A stretch of 64,000 bases of DNA from Forficula auricularia (lineage: Eukaryota > Arthropoda > Insecta > Dermaptera > Forficulidae): contig JALMQS010000612.1 in the NCBI GenBank assembly GCA_024734495.1, forward strand, positions 325,979-389,978. The letters are read 5' to 3'. The notes under the pieces were generated by a model. That model saw only the letters and a list, made by a program, of their open reading frames with translations, ran no database searches and was not told the DNA's origin. Shown here in pieces: positions 20,531 to 31,031 of this stretch. The first letter of the stretch is position 1, and each line of letters opens with the position of its first letter. A program made the translations under genes and the position numbers.

Positions 20531-20696
20531 TAACAATAAAATAATATAAATGAAAAAAATATAACTGTGTTATTATTTTTTGCAAACAAAGAAAATCAAC
20601 ACCTATTCTAAAAGAGAATTAAGATCCTCGAAAAATAAATAAATAAATTGATATTTTTACTTTTAAAAAAGAATCCTCAAAATAAATATATAAATA

Positions 20697-21641
20697 TCTA
20701 CTCTTATTAAACGAGCAATTCTTGTATATATATATATATATATCCGATCGGTTTCTCGAAAACGGCTCTAACGATTTGGATGAAATTCACAGGTTAGGAG
20801 GGTTTTGTGTTGGACATTTGATCTGTCACGGTCTCATCTTCGGCTAAGTTGTTTTTAATGGGGTTTTTTGTTAATTGAAATAATATGGTTGTCTCGATAA
20901 AAATGGATATTTACATTTTTATTCAATTTCCTTTTAATAAATAATTAGTTTTTTTTTTTAATTTTAAATTCCACTAATAGATCATTGCAAACATTATTAT
21001 TTATATTAAAAGTTAGGCAAATTAATTGTAGGGAAATGAGGGGATGGGAGAGGAGATCCAATCGACTTGATTGGGGAATAATGGAATTGAAATAATTATC
21101 GGAAAAGAGGTTTTTATCTAATTAGATTTTTCCTCTTATTAAAAACAAGGACTAAAGATGAATAAGGACACTCGATGGTGGAGAAGCAATCTCCGGAATC
21201 GAAGCTAAAATACACGGTATACATTAATTAATGTAAAATAATTGGTTTAATAAAATTTATAAAAAAAAAAAATTAATTGTATAAAAATCGAGTTTTAAAT
21301 CCCACAAACGTATTTTTTCTATATTAGAATTTGCCAATTTAATTGATGAACTCAAAACTTGTTATTTAATCAAAAAAAATTATTATACTGTATTTATTTA
21401 TATACCTATACAAGGCTTGAAATGCAAGGGTGGAGGTGACGGTGGAGGGAATGTGGGGGGTGCGGAGGGGGGGGCGAGGGAAGTGGTTTTGGGGGATGGG
21501 GCCAGGATCGGGGTGGAGGGGTGCAGAAGGGAGGTGAAGTGGTGGGAGTCCGGGGAACGAGGGGGGTGGGGGAGTCCGTGATTTATATATAGCTTTTAGC
21601 TGAAGCAAAAAGATACCGAGCATCGCTCGCTGGCCAGGTAC
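20697..21641 (+). mobile_element. Helitron-like non-autonomous element
   Basis: It starts TCTACTCTTATTAAACGAGC. It then has a (TA)n run and AACGGCTCTAACGATTTGG, an internal block shared in inverse with 7600-7800, a G-rich stretch at 21425-21575, and a terminal hairpin ACCGAGCATCGCTCGCTGGCC up to CAGGTAC. No protein. The 85-codon minus-strand frame over the G-rich part is compositional. Confidence 0.65.
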
Positions 21642-22138
21642 TAAACAATAAACAATCAGGCAGTTAAATCAGCGCTTCTCTGATCAACAAAGAAAAAATA
21701 ATTTCCAACGATTTTATTTATTTATTTATGCGTATATTATCATGACAACGACTTAAAATTTTATAAAAATCATTCAAAAAATAAACCCGAAGTTCTAATT
21801 TTTTTTCTCACGTTTTCAACTGAATATTTTTTATAGAAGGGACTTCCGGTCTTAGTGAGTAATGTATTTAAAATAAGTAGAAACAATTCCCAATTAGATT
21901 ATAAGTGAAAAGGTGTTCTTGTTATGGGGACCACTTTTAATTAATAGTTTTTAAGGAATCTGGTGTTGGTAGTTGGTGAAACATTTTTTATCCAATAACT
22001 TTAATTAAGACTAGTAAAATGAGAAAACTTGAAAAAATAATATTTTCTGCTCGAAAAAAAGTATTATTATTTTTAATTTTTTTCTCGTAATTATAGGGAG
22101 TATTTATTCTTATTTGAACTATTAAATGTAATACAATT
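21642..22138. other. AT-rich repeat remnants
   Basis: Bases 21642-21700 match the CGCTTTCCTGATCAATAAAG block of the 0.7-kb dispersed repeat. The rest is AT-rich with no gene seen. Confidence 0.4.
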
Positions 22139-22397
22139 TGTTAAGCGGTATAAAAGGCGTGGATAGCGGAATATCACAGATAATTTTATAGATAAAATAT
22201 ATAAAGCGTTTTAGTGAGGTTGCACATATTACAATAAAATAGAATAGTACACGAGGAAAAAGCAATATATAGGAAGTTACATAAACTCGAGTAGAAAATG
22301 AAGTGAGTAATAAATTAAGTTAAGATAGTCAACACCGGAGTGGCGCTGATGTCATATCGGAGGTGCCAATATTATACATATATTTTAACACAATTAA
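22139..22397 (+). repeat. 259-bp dispersed element, copy 1
   Basis: It matches 25243-25501 along its length, including GAGTGGCGCTGATGTCATAT and GGTTGCACATATTACAATAA. The copy at 25.2 kb shows clean insertion boundaries. Confidence 0.7.
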
Positions 22398-22581
22398 GTT
22401 TATATTTATTTAATAATCTAATTACCAATAATAATAAAGAATAATTAATGAACCAATTAAATTTTTAAATATGAATTAAAAAACCCGCAAATAGATTAAT
22501 AGGAACTAAAAAAAATCATAAACCTACTTTAATAAACAGTATAAAGATAAAATATAAAATAGAAATTAAAATTGGATTAAG

Positions 22582-23247
22582 ATGGCGTTAAATGCATTTG
22601 TTCGTTATATAGGCCCATTTAGAGACAACTTACGAGATTTTTTAATTTCTTCTCTTCTCTCGGCTATAATTTTTCTTTCTTTCTTTTTTTATTTTATTTT
22701 AAATAAATTTTCCACGAATTACTTAAAATATCTACAAGAAATGGTCCATGGAAAAGCTCTTCGAAAGCAGGCAGGAAACATTATAAAAAAATATAAATGG
22801 CAAGAGATTTCGTTAATGGGAAAACGATCGCTCTTGAGAGAAGAGAAGGGCTGGTCAAAATCCACCCCTAAAGGCCCAAGGGTAATTAGGAAATTGGGTG
22901 GAATAAAAAAAAGAGGCAATCTAGAGAAAGTTTGGCAAAGTTTATTAATACTTGCAGCTTACAGAGTGTTAATGGAAATACGTCTCTTGTATGGGAACCA
23001 AACACTTTCTTTTTTATTAAAATTTCGTTCAAAAAACATTTTAATGTCGATAAAATATCTGTTTGTTTGTCAATCAGAGGATTTTTTCTCAAATCAAAAA
23101 CCTACTTCTATATATATCCCTAATATATTTTTTTTTGTTCACCACGAAAGCGCTGATTTGTATAACGAATTGTTATATTTATTTCAAGGATTTATTTTAA
23201 AAGGAAAACAGCACCCTATTAAGAATACTCTTACGATTTTTACTTAA
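22582..23247 (+). CDS. Hypothetical 221-codon open frame, probably not a gene
   Basis: The ATG at 22582 opens a 221-residue frame with a hydrophobic segment at about residues 22-44, a lysine/arginine-rich middle, and a C-terminal part that lies in the dispersed TATATCCCTAATATATT repeat. The C-terminal third is therefore repeat DNA read through. The first about 120 codons (to about 22950) have less repeat content and moderate composition and could contain a true exon. No protein family was recognised. Confidence 0.15.
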   Translation: MALNAFVRYIGPFRDNLRDFLISSLLSAIIFLSFFFYFILNKFSTNYLKYLQEMVHGKALRKQAGNIIKKYKWQEISLMGKRSLLREEKGWSKSTPKGPRVIRKLGGIKKRGNLEKVWQSLLILAAYRVLMEIRLLYGNQTLSFLLKFRSKNILMSIKYLFVCQSEDFFSNQKPTSIYIPNIFFFVHHESADLYNELLYLFQGFILKGKQHPIKNTLTIFT

Positions 23248-23533
23248 TTAACTACGAATTTAAAAACGAATTTGATTTTTCAAGTATTTTAGAAAATATA
23301 ACGTAAGTGGACTACTGTCCGTAAAATTATCTAAATAAATAAAAATAAAGCTCGGTATGCGGTGAGTCTCGCACTTGGCCGGTTTAATTAAAGAAGTGAT
23401 TTTGGTGTGATAAACTATTATTAAAATATATAGAAGATGTAAACAATCAAAGCAACTGTTGATTATTGTTGTATTGTTGGTTCTATTGTTGTATGATTGT
23501 TGCCATTTGAGATAGTAAATCTCCTTCTTCTTT
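23248..23533. other. AT-rich DNA
   Basis: No gene recognised. A TTGTTG-type simple repeat lies at 23455-23500. Confidence 0.4.
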
Positions 23534-23536
23534 TAA

Positions 23537-23701
23537 GGGCCGGTTGTATGTCGCAAAGTAAATGCTTTTAAAATTGGCAAAGGGTAGATGGTAAATGGAC
23601 TTTCAGTACCTGTCATCTGATTGGCCATCCCATTCCCTCCATTTACCATCTACCCTTTGTCACTTGTAAAAAGCATTTACTTTGCGACATACAACCGGCC
23701 C
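23537..23701. mobile_element. 165-bp MITE, GGGCCGGTTGTA ends, TAA duplication
   Basis: Long terminal inverted repeats (GGGCCGGTTGTATGTCGCAA and inverse) span most of the element. TAA at 23534-23536 and 23702-23704 flank it. GGGCC ends with a 3-bp TWA duplication are typical of PIF/Harbinger MITEs; a different family from the 4830 element. Confidence 0.85.
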
Positions 23702-23704
23702 TAA

Positions 23705-23995
23705 GTGCCATATCAGGTCTCCTTGACGTTTCGGCTCCTTTCCACATATACCTGTGCTGAGTGTGTTTAGTTGTTTTACACAGATTTATGGGACCTACTT
23801 TTTAACGCCGGTTCCGAACGGCTAGTTTGGAGAGGTTGACTAGGCAATCATACTCTTGGTAGGTTGTCATTGTTTTTCAAGTGGAGGCGACTGCAAATAT
23901 CTGATCTGCCGAGACTCAGTCACGAATCAGCTTACTTCGAGTCAGCGACCCGACACTCTAGCCACTGACCCTCAGTCGCCTCTAGATAGTCAATA
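23705..23995 (-). mobile_element. Possible SINE with a tRNA-like stem
   Basis: On the minus strand GAGGCGACT (about 23983-23991) pairs with AGTCGCCTC (about 23883-23891), enclosing a segment with an A-box-like GGTCAGTGGCTAGAG. No intact B box is seen. The downstream part contains GCCGAAACGTC, which echoes a hammerhead 3' half but lacks CTGANGA. Balanced composition sets it apart from its surroundings. Identity is uncertain. Confidence 0.35.
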
Positions 23996-23997
23996 AT

Positions 23998-24035
23998 AAT
24001 AACAATAATAATAATAATAATAATATACATCATAT
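23998..24035. repeat. (AAT)n microsatellite
   Basis: Runs of AATAATAACAATAAT type. Confidence 0.85.
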
Positions 24036-24829
24036 AACGAAATGCTCTTGTTATTTTATAATTCGATGCAGGAACTTTTATTTAAATATTATTTTTAATT
24101 ATTTATTAATTTAATTGTCATTAAAATGAAGATCTAAAAGCGCCAATTTTTGGAAGATTTTTGTACTAGTTCAATTTCAATCAAGTATTTAAATTGAAAA
24201 TGAGAGAAAAAAACTTAAAATTTATTATTTATCTTCCAACACTTAAACTTACTTAAGATAATAAATTCTTTCCTTTTTTCGTTGTTTCGACAGTATTTGT
24301 CTTGATATTTTACCTTTAAAAAGAATCGTTAAAGTAAATATAAACAATAAACAATCAGGAAGTTAAATCAGCGCTTTCCTGATCAATAAAGAAAAATAAT
24401 ATATTTGGGATATATATAGAATTAAGTTTTTTATGAAAAGAATTTAATTTATCTGGTCTTAATTTCTTTGATATTAATTGAAATATTTTTATATTGAAAA
24501 AGAAAATTCGTAGAATTTTTTCATTATCATTGATCCAATTAAGTACTTGATCGAAATATTCTTGTTAGTTTGATTTAGCCAACAATAATCATTCCGAGCT
24601 GATTCTCAAGTTATTTTATATTTTGATACAGGCACATTTAATTAAGTATTTGTTTGTATATTTATTTTTTAATTGTTTATTAAAAATTGCCCATTTTTGA
24701 TCATTTTTGTACTAGCTCAATTTCCTTTCAGAATTTAAATTAAAATTGTGAAAAAAACTCTTGAAATTGGTTTTTTCTCTTATTATTTTCAAAAACTTAA
24801 TAATAACTTGTCATACAAACAGAAAAGAA
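24036..24829. repeat. Diverged copies of the 0.7-kb dispersed repeat
   Basis: Blocks such as GCGCTTTCCTGATCAATAAA (24370) and CATTCCGAGCTGATTCTCAA (24590) show older copies of the family. No ORF of note. Confidence 0.5.
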
Positions 24830-25242
24830 CATACATATTATTGTTAATAAAAATAGAAAATTAAAAAAATTAGAGTAGTGTGTTTCATTAAATAAACCTG
24901 CCAAGTACTATTCACAACAGCATACTGCTGAGTCCTTATCTTAAGATATTAAATTTATTCTTATTTCTCGTTGTATTGACACTATAACTCGATATTTTTA
25001 CTTTTAAACGGAATCCTAAAAATAAATATAAACAATTATTAGTAATGAAGCTGTTGAAGCTTTTATTTTTATGATTAATTTGATTAGAATTTGAATTTTT
25101 ATTTAAATCACACACAATTAAATATAATTATGTGTGATTTAAATAAAAATTCAAACTTTAATAAACAATATAACGCAGAAAAAATCACCGCTTTCTTGAT
25201 CAAGAAAGAAAAATAAAATATTAGGGATATACATAGAATTAT
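24830..25242 (-). repeat. 0.7-kb dispersed repeat copy 2, first part
   Basis: It matches 6520-6790. It includes an inner palindrome at about 25085-25155 (TTTTTATTTAAATCACACA and inverse). It ends with AATTAT at 25237-25242, the left duplication of the 259-bp insertion. Confidence 0.7.
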
Positions 25243-25501
25243 GTTAAGAGGTATAAAAGCCGTGGATAGCTGAATATCACAATGATAGATAATTTTATAG
25301 ATAAAATATATAAAGCGTTTTATTGAGGTTGCACATATTACAATAAAATAGAATAGTACACGAGGAAAAAGCAATATATAGGAAGTTACATAAACTCGAG
25401 TAGAAAAAATGAAGTGAGAGATAATTTAAGTTAAGATAGCCAACACCGGAGTGGCGCTGATGTCATATCGGAGGTCCCAATTTTATACATATATTTTAAC
25501 A
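25243..25501 (+). mobile_element. 259-bp element inserted in the 0.7-kb repeat
   Basis: It breaks the repeat between AATTAT (25237-25242) and AATTAT (25502-25507). The uninterrupted version is at 6785-6800. Its partner copy is 22139-22397. No TIRs or poly(A) are evident, so the class is unknown. Confidence 0.75.
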
Positions 25502-25865
25502 AATTATATTTTTGATTTGGGAGAAATATTAATTCAAGGAAGTTGTTGAAGTTTTTACATAATTTTAATTCAAGTAGTTGATTGAAATATTCGTATATGA
25601 ATGAATATTGCCATTTGAAACATTCAATAATAATAATAATAAATATCATTCCGAGTTTATCTTCGAGTTATTTTATACAGTAATAGTGTTCTGTTTTTCT
25701 TTTATACGGAACCTTTCATAACATTTCCTCCTGTTGACCCCTATCTATTTCTAGGATAGATATAGAATCCCCCTAGCTGCCATGTTGGTTGCATAAGCTC
25801 CAGGCGCTATTGTAATAGCTTGCCATCTGGGAGATAAAAATAGAACTATTTTTTTTATTAATTAA
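25502..25865 (-). repeat. 0.7-kb dispersed repeat copy 2, second part
   Basis: It matches 6800-7165, including TTTCTAGGATAGATATAGAA and GCTCCAGGCGCTATTG. Confidence 0.75.
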
Positions 25866-25866
25866 T

Positions 25867-26060
25867 AGTACCTGGATCCACCGCGCTATGCACGGTAACT
25901 CATGACCCCCCCCCCCCGAAACCTCAGACCTCGCCCCCACCACCGCACCCCCAACCGCGCTTCCCAACCCCGGATCTCCCACAACTGCACCCCACAACCT
26001 GCACCTCCCACATCCACCCCACGCAGTTTTTGCATTTCTAGCTTTCTAATGATCTACATA
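25867..26060 (-). mobile_element. Helitron-like 3' fragment
   Basis: Minus-strand terminus GTTACCGTGCATAGCGCGGT, GGATCCAGGTAC, with the C-rich run 25905-26015 and the GCATTTCTAGCTTTCTA phrase. The 5' portion is missing. Confidence 0.6.
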
Positions 26061-26315
26061 TTATAAAAAAGTTCTAATAAACTACCATGACAAGTTATTT
26101 TAAAAATTGGCCCATTTAGTCGAGATTTCAAAATGGTATAGCACTTTGTACTTTTCTTTAGAAAAAAAAACATTTATTTTTTTTTAGCAAAATTAACCAA
26201 AGCTAAAAACATATTTTGATAGTGTTTTTTTATTTATTTAATATGTTAATCAATTATCTCGCATCTTAATTGAATAACATATTAAATAAAAAATAAAAAT
26301 TTTAAGAAAAAATAA

Positions 26316-26670
26316 AAACTGACTTCAAAAATTAAGTGCAACAAATATAAAAATACACTAAAAGGTATAAAATAATTATTATCTTATTTAGTTGCAACTA
26401 AACGACGAAATATTAACACGAAATTACTTTTTAAAGTCGGTGCCAAACAAACTATAGCTATAAGCGAGCGTAATCCGCCAAACGTACTAAGTAAGATCCG
26501 TCGAGTGCGATTCATAAAAGGTATATGTTTGGCACCAACTTCAAAAGTAATTTCGTGTTAATATTTCGTCGTTTAGTTGTAACTAAATAAGATAATAATT
26601 ATTTTATACCTTTTAGTGTATTTTTATATTTGTTGCACTTAATTTTTGAAGTCGGTTTTTATTTTTCTTA
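26316..26670. repeat. 355-bp palindromic dispersed repeat, copy 1
   Basis: GACTTCAAAAATTAAGTGCA and its inverse bound inner arms containing AACTAAACGACGAAATATTA. A second copy is at 41195-41560. No ORF. Confidence 0.8.
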
Positions 26671-26719
26671 AAAATTTTTATTTTTCTCTTTTTAGTGATG
26701 TTATTAATAGTGATTATAT

Positions 26720-27040
26720 CATCAGAACTTGACCAAATTAATATGACACCATCCCTAAGACACCCCCTTTCGGATAAAAAAAGAACCATCGAAATCGGTT
26801 CATAAACAAAAGAGGTTAGGTCTAAACAAACTCAACTAATAAAAAAGGTCTAATACCTATGAAAAAAATCGAAAAAAAAATGGGACCAATCGGAAGCTAG
26901 ACTGGACCCAATGCAAAAAAAATTTTCAAAATCGGTTGACAATTGGCGGAGATATGAGGTAACATAGGCACAAAAAAAAAAAAAAAAAAAAAAAAAATTC
27001 AATCGAATAGAGAACCTCCTCCTTTTTTGAAGTCGGTTAA
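26720..27040 (-). repeat. AAATCGGTTCA-family dispersed repeat
   Basis: It shares CAGAACTTGACCAAATTAAT with 13735 and the array at 51085-52435 and ends GAAGTCGGTTAAAAA. A poly(A) run lies at 26970-26996. Confidence 0.7.
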
Positions 27041-27479
27041 AAAAACACTATCAAAATATGTTTTTAACTTAGCTAATTTTGCCAAAAAAATAAAATATAA
27101 ATGTTTTTTTTTCTAAAGAAAGAAGTACACCAATATCCTCACTTTGCGTCAGGGTTACGTTCCAAAAAAACACGACGCAAAGTGAATTAAGATTTTCTAT
27201 AGCAAACCATGTAAAGATCGAAGATAGGTTCTAGGGTTAAAAAATACTACTTTTTAAAAAAGAAAATTGAACAAAGTAAACATTTAAAAAACAAAAATAT
27301 AGTGATAGATTTTTTTTTTTTATTTTTGATAATTCTACCAGCAGCGCCCTTTCCACTCATTTGGCTAAAAAAATTACAAGTGTATGTAAAAAAAAAATAA
27401 TATAACTCTGCCAATAAATAATTTGAAAGTTTATATTGGGAAAATAAGGACAAGTTTTTTATGTGTGACTTTTTTATTT

Positions 27480-27523
27480 ATCCACCAACGTTTCGTCGAC
27501 TTTGCCGACTTCTTCAGGGCTTC
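27480..27523 (-). ncRNA. Hammerhead ribozyme candidate
   Basis: Minus-strand CTGAAGA at 27511-27517, an extra A, stem II GTCGG/TCGAC (one G-U pair), GAA, ACGT, cleavage base T. Stem I GCC/GGT. Confidence 0.65.
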
Positions 27524-27949
27524 AAATAGTCATGTCACACATTCGTTTAAATTTTTTTATTACCTTCGTTACCATTGAAGGCCATCAGAATACAATTTTC
27601 AAAAGATATTTTGGCACATTCACAAAAAACACAATTTTTTTCTCTTTTTAATAACAACCTTATCAATACAGAACAGAAACAGTAATCACTTCTTACAAAA
27701 AAATAGAATAGAATATTTTTCTTTTTATCCCTATATACAAAAAAAAGGATAAAAAGAAAAATATTCTATTCTATTTTTTTGTAAGAAGTGATTACTGTTC
27801 TAGTTCTGTATTGATAAGGTTGTTATTAAAAAGAGAAAAAATTGTGTTTTTTATGAATGTGCCAAATGTCTTTTGAAAATTGTATTCTGATGGTTCAATG
27901 TAACGAAGGTAAAAAGAAAATTTAAACGAATGTGTGACATGACTATTTG

Positions 27950-27993
27950 AAGCCCTGAAGAAGTCGGCAAAGTCGACGAAACGTTGGTGGATA
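27950..27993 (+). ncRNA. Hammerhead ribozyme candidate
   Basis: CTGAAGA at 27955-27961, an extra A, the same stem II, GAA and ACGT as the left arm, and cleavage base T in GTT. Confidence 0.65.
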
Positions 27994-28038
27994 AATAAAA
28001 AGTCACACATAAAAAACTTGTCCTTATTTTCCCAATAT

Positions 28039-28619
28039 TTTTTTTTTTTTTTTTTTTTTTTATTAGACTCCATAGTATACATCGGCAATCTGCCCTTGCG
28101 GGCAATAAGCTTATTTACAGACAATAAATGAAAAAATGACATGGTTAGTATTAACAATATTTGAGGTAGAATAATGAGAGCTCCATTGAGCTTTACATTA
28201 AGGTGTGAATTTTGTATTTAAACTATGATTAAAAATAAATTAGAACTAAACTAAAAATATAAAAAGAAAGAAAAGGTTTGGCGTGATCACGTGAAGCGCT
28301 GCGGTAGGTCGATTGGTCTGTGTTTTTTTAATCTTGTTGGTGGTAGTGTTGATATTATGTCTTGAGCATACTCATTGGGGTGGTGAGTCAGTTTGTTTAG
28401 GTACGTGTGGCTGTGATGTCTTATTTCGTCTTTGACTGAGGGCATTTCTATGTCTTTTAGTATTGTGCAGTTTGGTACCCAGCTCGGGGCATCAGCGATT
28501 GCTCTCAGCACTTTGTTTTGAAATCTTTGAATAATTTCTATGTTGGATTCGGCTGCTGAGCCCCAGAGTTGTATACCATATGTCCATATTGGTTTTAGTA
28601 TTGTTTTGTAGATAAGTAA
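28039..28619 (-). pseudogene. Jockey-type LINE 3' end with poly(A) and 12-bp TSD
   Basis: The minus strand encodes LLIYKTILKPIWTYGIQLWG, SAAESNIEIIQRFQNKVLRA and further C-terminal RT-tail sequence to a stop at 28287. The Y-K-x-I-x-x-P-x-W-T-Y-G-I-Q-L-W-G motif is the hallmark of the Jockey clade RT C-terminus. A 3' UTR of about 225 bp and a poly(A) tail (T run about 28039-28061) follow. TTTTCCCAATAT at 28027-28038 and 28620-28631 is the target-site duplication. The copy is 5'-truncated but this piece has no frameshift, so it is fairly young. The first codons of the open frame come from the duplication, not the element. Confidence 0.88.
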
Positions 28620-29140
28620 TTTTCCCAATATAAACTTTCAAATTATAAATTAAATTATGGACGGAAATGATAATAATTATCTGCCAGTAAATAAATTGGA
28701 AAAATATTTACCTTTTTTGTAACCAGAAACAACCCGTAAAAATTTATAAACATTTTAAAAAAGCACAACACACTACATAATTGAAACTTAACTCTAAAAT
28801 TAGCAAAACAAAATGAAAATAAAACTGTATTAAAATTGCGTTGATTTTCAGTTAGAAAGGGAATCCCCGAGTTTTGATGGCATGGCGCAATTAGAAACAA
28901 AAGTGGTGCCATCTTTTAGAAAAAAAAGAAAATTTCAAAAAAAATAATTAAAGACTCGAACTCAAAACAACGCAACCTCGAAAATCTAACGACGCACAGT
29001 GAAAATTAGTACTAATTAAGCAGCGACGCAACTTCGAAAAAAACGCAAAGCGAGGTATTATACCAGGTGCTGAAATCTCAACTAAATGGGCCAATTTTTA
29101 AATAACTTGCCATACCTCCTTTACTAGACTTTTTTTTACA

Positions 29141-29450
29141 TTAAAGATGATTCAAAGTTAGCTTATGAAACTTTTTTAAAACATAAGCCGGGCGTCTTCT
29201 CCAAAAGTATAGTACTTATGGTTTTATTTTGAATTCTGGTCAATAGCAAGATTATTCAGGATTGCGTAACAAAAATTATAATAATAAAATGTGTAAATTT
29301 GTAGCCACAGCATCTCGATATTTAGGCCAGGGTAGCGATTTTCATTATTTTCAAATAATGTCTATAATTAGAAAACTATAAGTCTTTTATTTTAACAATT
29401 TTTTAGGTTCTCGGCCGTCATGAACTGGCCTATCCTTTGTTCACCGTTTA
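29141..29450. other. AT-rich DNA without supported features
   Basis: No repeat partner or ORF is recognised. Confidence 0.4.
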
Positions 29451-30162
29451 TCTACTCTTATTAAACGAGCAAAAATTGTTTGTATATTTATTTATATATA
29501 TATATATATATTTGTATCATTGTTCTATTTTGAAAACGGCTTTACCGATTTTGATGAAACAAATTCTATTAACAAGTTTTGAGGATGAGAAAGCGATCTG
29601 GCTAGGTCTGGACCTCGACAAATTTAATCTTAATTGATCTTTTCTTAATTAAAGTAATTATTGACAGATGAAAATCTCAATAAAAAGTTTGTTTACATTT
29701 TTTTCAATTATGTTTTATTTTTAATTGGTTTTTTAATTTTAAAACCCACTAATAGGTTATAGCAAATATTAATATATTTTATTAAAATTAGGAATTTTTT
29801 GTTTGTTTTTAATTAACAGGTGTCTAAATCATAACATTACAGGGTTTGTTTTACAAATAAAGTGGTTGAAGTGGCTTTTTTTTAAATAATTTAGAAACAA
29901 ATCTTATTTAATTTTATGTTTTTATTTCAGATCCTATACAATAATTTTTTTTTATTATTATTTTTCCTATTTATTTTTTTATAATGTTTATCAATATGAA
30001 CTAATGTGGGCAAATTGGTGTACGAGTAAACAAATATTATACATTAGTTGAATAAAAGATTTCACTGTCGATGGTAACAGAATTGTTTTTATTTTAGGTT
30101 AAAAATAAAATAAAATGAGAGAGTCTTCTGTTTTTTAAATAAAATAATTTTTAATTATTTCT

Positions 30163-30205
30163 AGAGACTATAGTTTCGAAGGCATTGCCTTCATCATCAG
30201 TCTAT
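30163..30205 (-). ncRNA. Hammerhead ribozyme candidate, PLE copy 2 left arm
   Basis: Minus-strand CTGATGA 30194-30200, an extra T, stem II GAAGGC/GCCTTC, GAA, palindromic ACTATAGT, C, and stem I TAGA/TCTA. Confidence 0.8.
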
Positions 30206-30420
30206 CACAAATATTTCAAATTAGTTACAAATTAAGATTTATACATAGAAAATTTTGAAAAATATATAATGTCCCCTTCTTCATGTTTCTTCTTGGGAGA
30301 TTAGAATATAACTGGCTCAATATCTGGGTTGCTCTTTTGTTTAGGCATTTTCTAATGAGTTTTACCTGAATGAATGGAATGTTTTTAAAAAAGGGTCATT
30401 GATAATTTCTAGTTTTTCAT

Positions 30421-31031
30421 TTAAAGATTCAATTGGGCTTTTTCCAAGGATTTTAAAATTTCAATGGATTCTTTTAAAGAAAGAATTAAGGGGTCATTGA
30501 CTTCTTTGATCAATTTAATTTTGGATTGATCTGGAAAACTATGATTGTTAGCATTTAAATGCTCTGCAAATGCATAATTTTCATATTTTAATTTGTAGGC
30601 TCTCTTGTGTTCATTGATCCTAATGGATAAATTTCTTTCCGTTTTTCCTATATAAGTTGCATTGCAATCTTGGCATGTCAATTTATATACACCGGATTTT
30701 TCATTTTTCGGAATTTTATCTTTAATTTGACTTAATTCACTTCCTAATGTATATGGTGATCTAAAGATTGTCGCGTACCTAAAGATTTTAATTTATGCTT
30801 TATTTTTTCTGACATCTTACCATAATATGGTAATATTAGTTTTGGCAGATCGTTAATTTGGGAATTTTGTGAATAGATTAAATTTAAATTTGATTTTTGA
30901 ATTTTGCCTTTTAATATTTGATCTATTAAATTGCTTTCATAACCATTATTTATAGCTATTTCTTTGATTATCTCTAGTTCTGTTAAAAAATGCTCTTTCT
31001 TTAATGGGATACTATTTAAACGGTGGATCAT
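30421..31031 (-). pseudogene. Inverted copy of the PLE ORF 3' half (RT tail and GIY-YIG)
   Basis: From 31031 the minus strand reads MIHRLNSIPLKKEHFLTELE and continues to a frameshift at about 30770 (LGTRQSL in place of LGYATIF). The GIY-YIG part then continues, with LTCQDCNATYIGKTERNLSI. Nearly identical to 31310-31923 on the plus strand, it starts abruptly inside the ORF with no Met context, so it is a duplicated fragment. The high identity of the two arms implies recent formation or gene conversion. Confidence 0.88.

Larger units (their letters stand above)
19130..20650 (-). mobile_element. Penelope-like element copy 1, inverted terminal arms, GIY-YIG remnant
   Basis: Arms 19130-19680 and about 20105-20650 are inverse copies of each other, each with an outward hammerhead ribozyme. 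The unpaired centre carries the C-terminal GIY-YIG part of a PLE protein on the minus strand. PLEs typically encode RT then a GIY-YIG endonuclease between pseudo-LTRs that may be inverted; here the RT is missing. Right-arm and left-arm copies differ at many scattered bases, so the locus is old. Both edges merge into AAATAAATAAATAAATT-like DNA, which hides any duplication. Confidence 0.8.
27421..28648. mobile_element. Hammerhead inverted-dimer (PLE-type) element, split by a LINE insertion
   Basis: The left arm 27421-27725 and right arm about 27775-28038 plus 28632-28648 are inverse copies, each with an outward hammerhead. The Jockey-type fragment at 28039-28619 interrupts the right arm at TTTTCCCAATAT. 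No PLE ORF remains. Confidence 0.75.
27128..29066. mobile_element. TIR-flanked unit carrying a hammerhead palindrome and a Jockey-type fragment
   Basis: Ends CCTCACTTTGCGTC (about 27136) and AACGCAAAGCGAGG (29040-29053) are imperfect inverse repeats within an about 20-bp TIR. Repeated GACGCAAAGTGAA-like motifs lie beneath both ends. The rest consists of nested insertions. No transposase is present and no duplication is certain. Confidence 0.5.
26052..29140. repeat. Outer palindrome hosting several nested insertions
   Basis: The left arm 26052-26240 pairs with 27038-27127 plus 29067-29140 (ACTAAATGGGCCAATTTTTA with its inverse near 26100). The right arm is split by a TIR-flanked unit at 27128-29066. 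Between the arms lie a second palindrome and a AAATCGGTTCA-family repeat. Confidence 0.7.

Noticed and set aside
22582..23247. 221-codon open frame as a membrane-protein gene
   Set aside because: The C-terminal third lies in a dispersed TATATCCCTAATATATT repeat and no family is recognised; kept only as a low-confidence entry.
30964..31030. ATG at 30964 as the true start of the PLE protein
   Set aside because: The first 22 codons are antisense sequence of the left arm; the real PLE coding sequence begins at the inverted junction.
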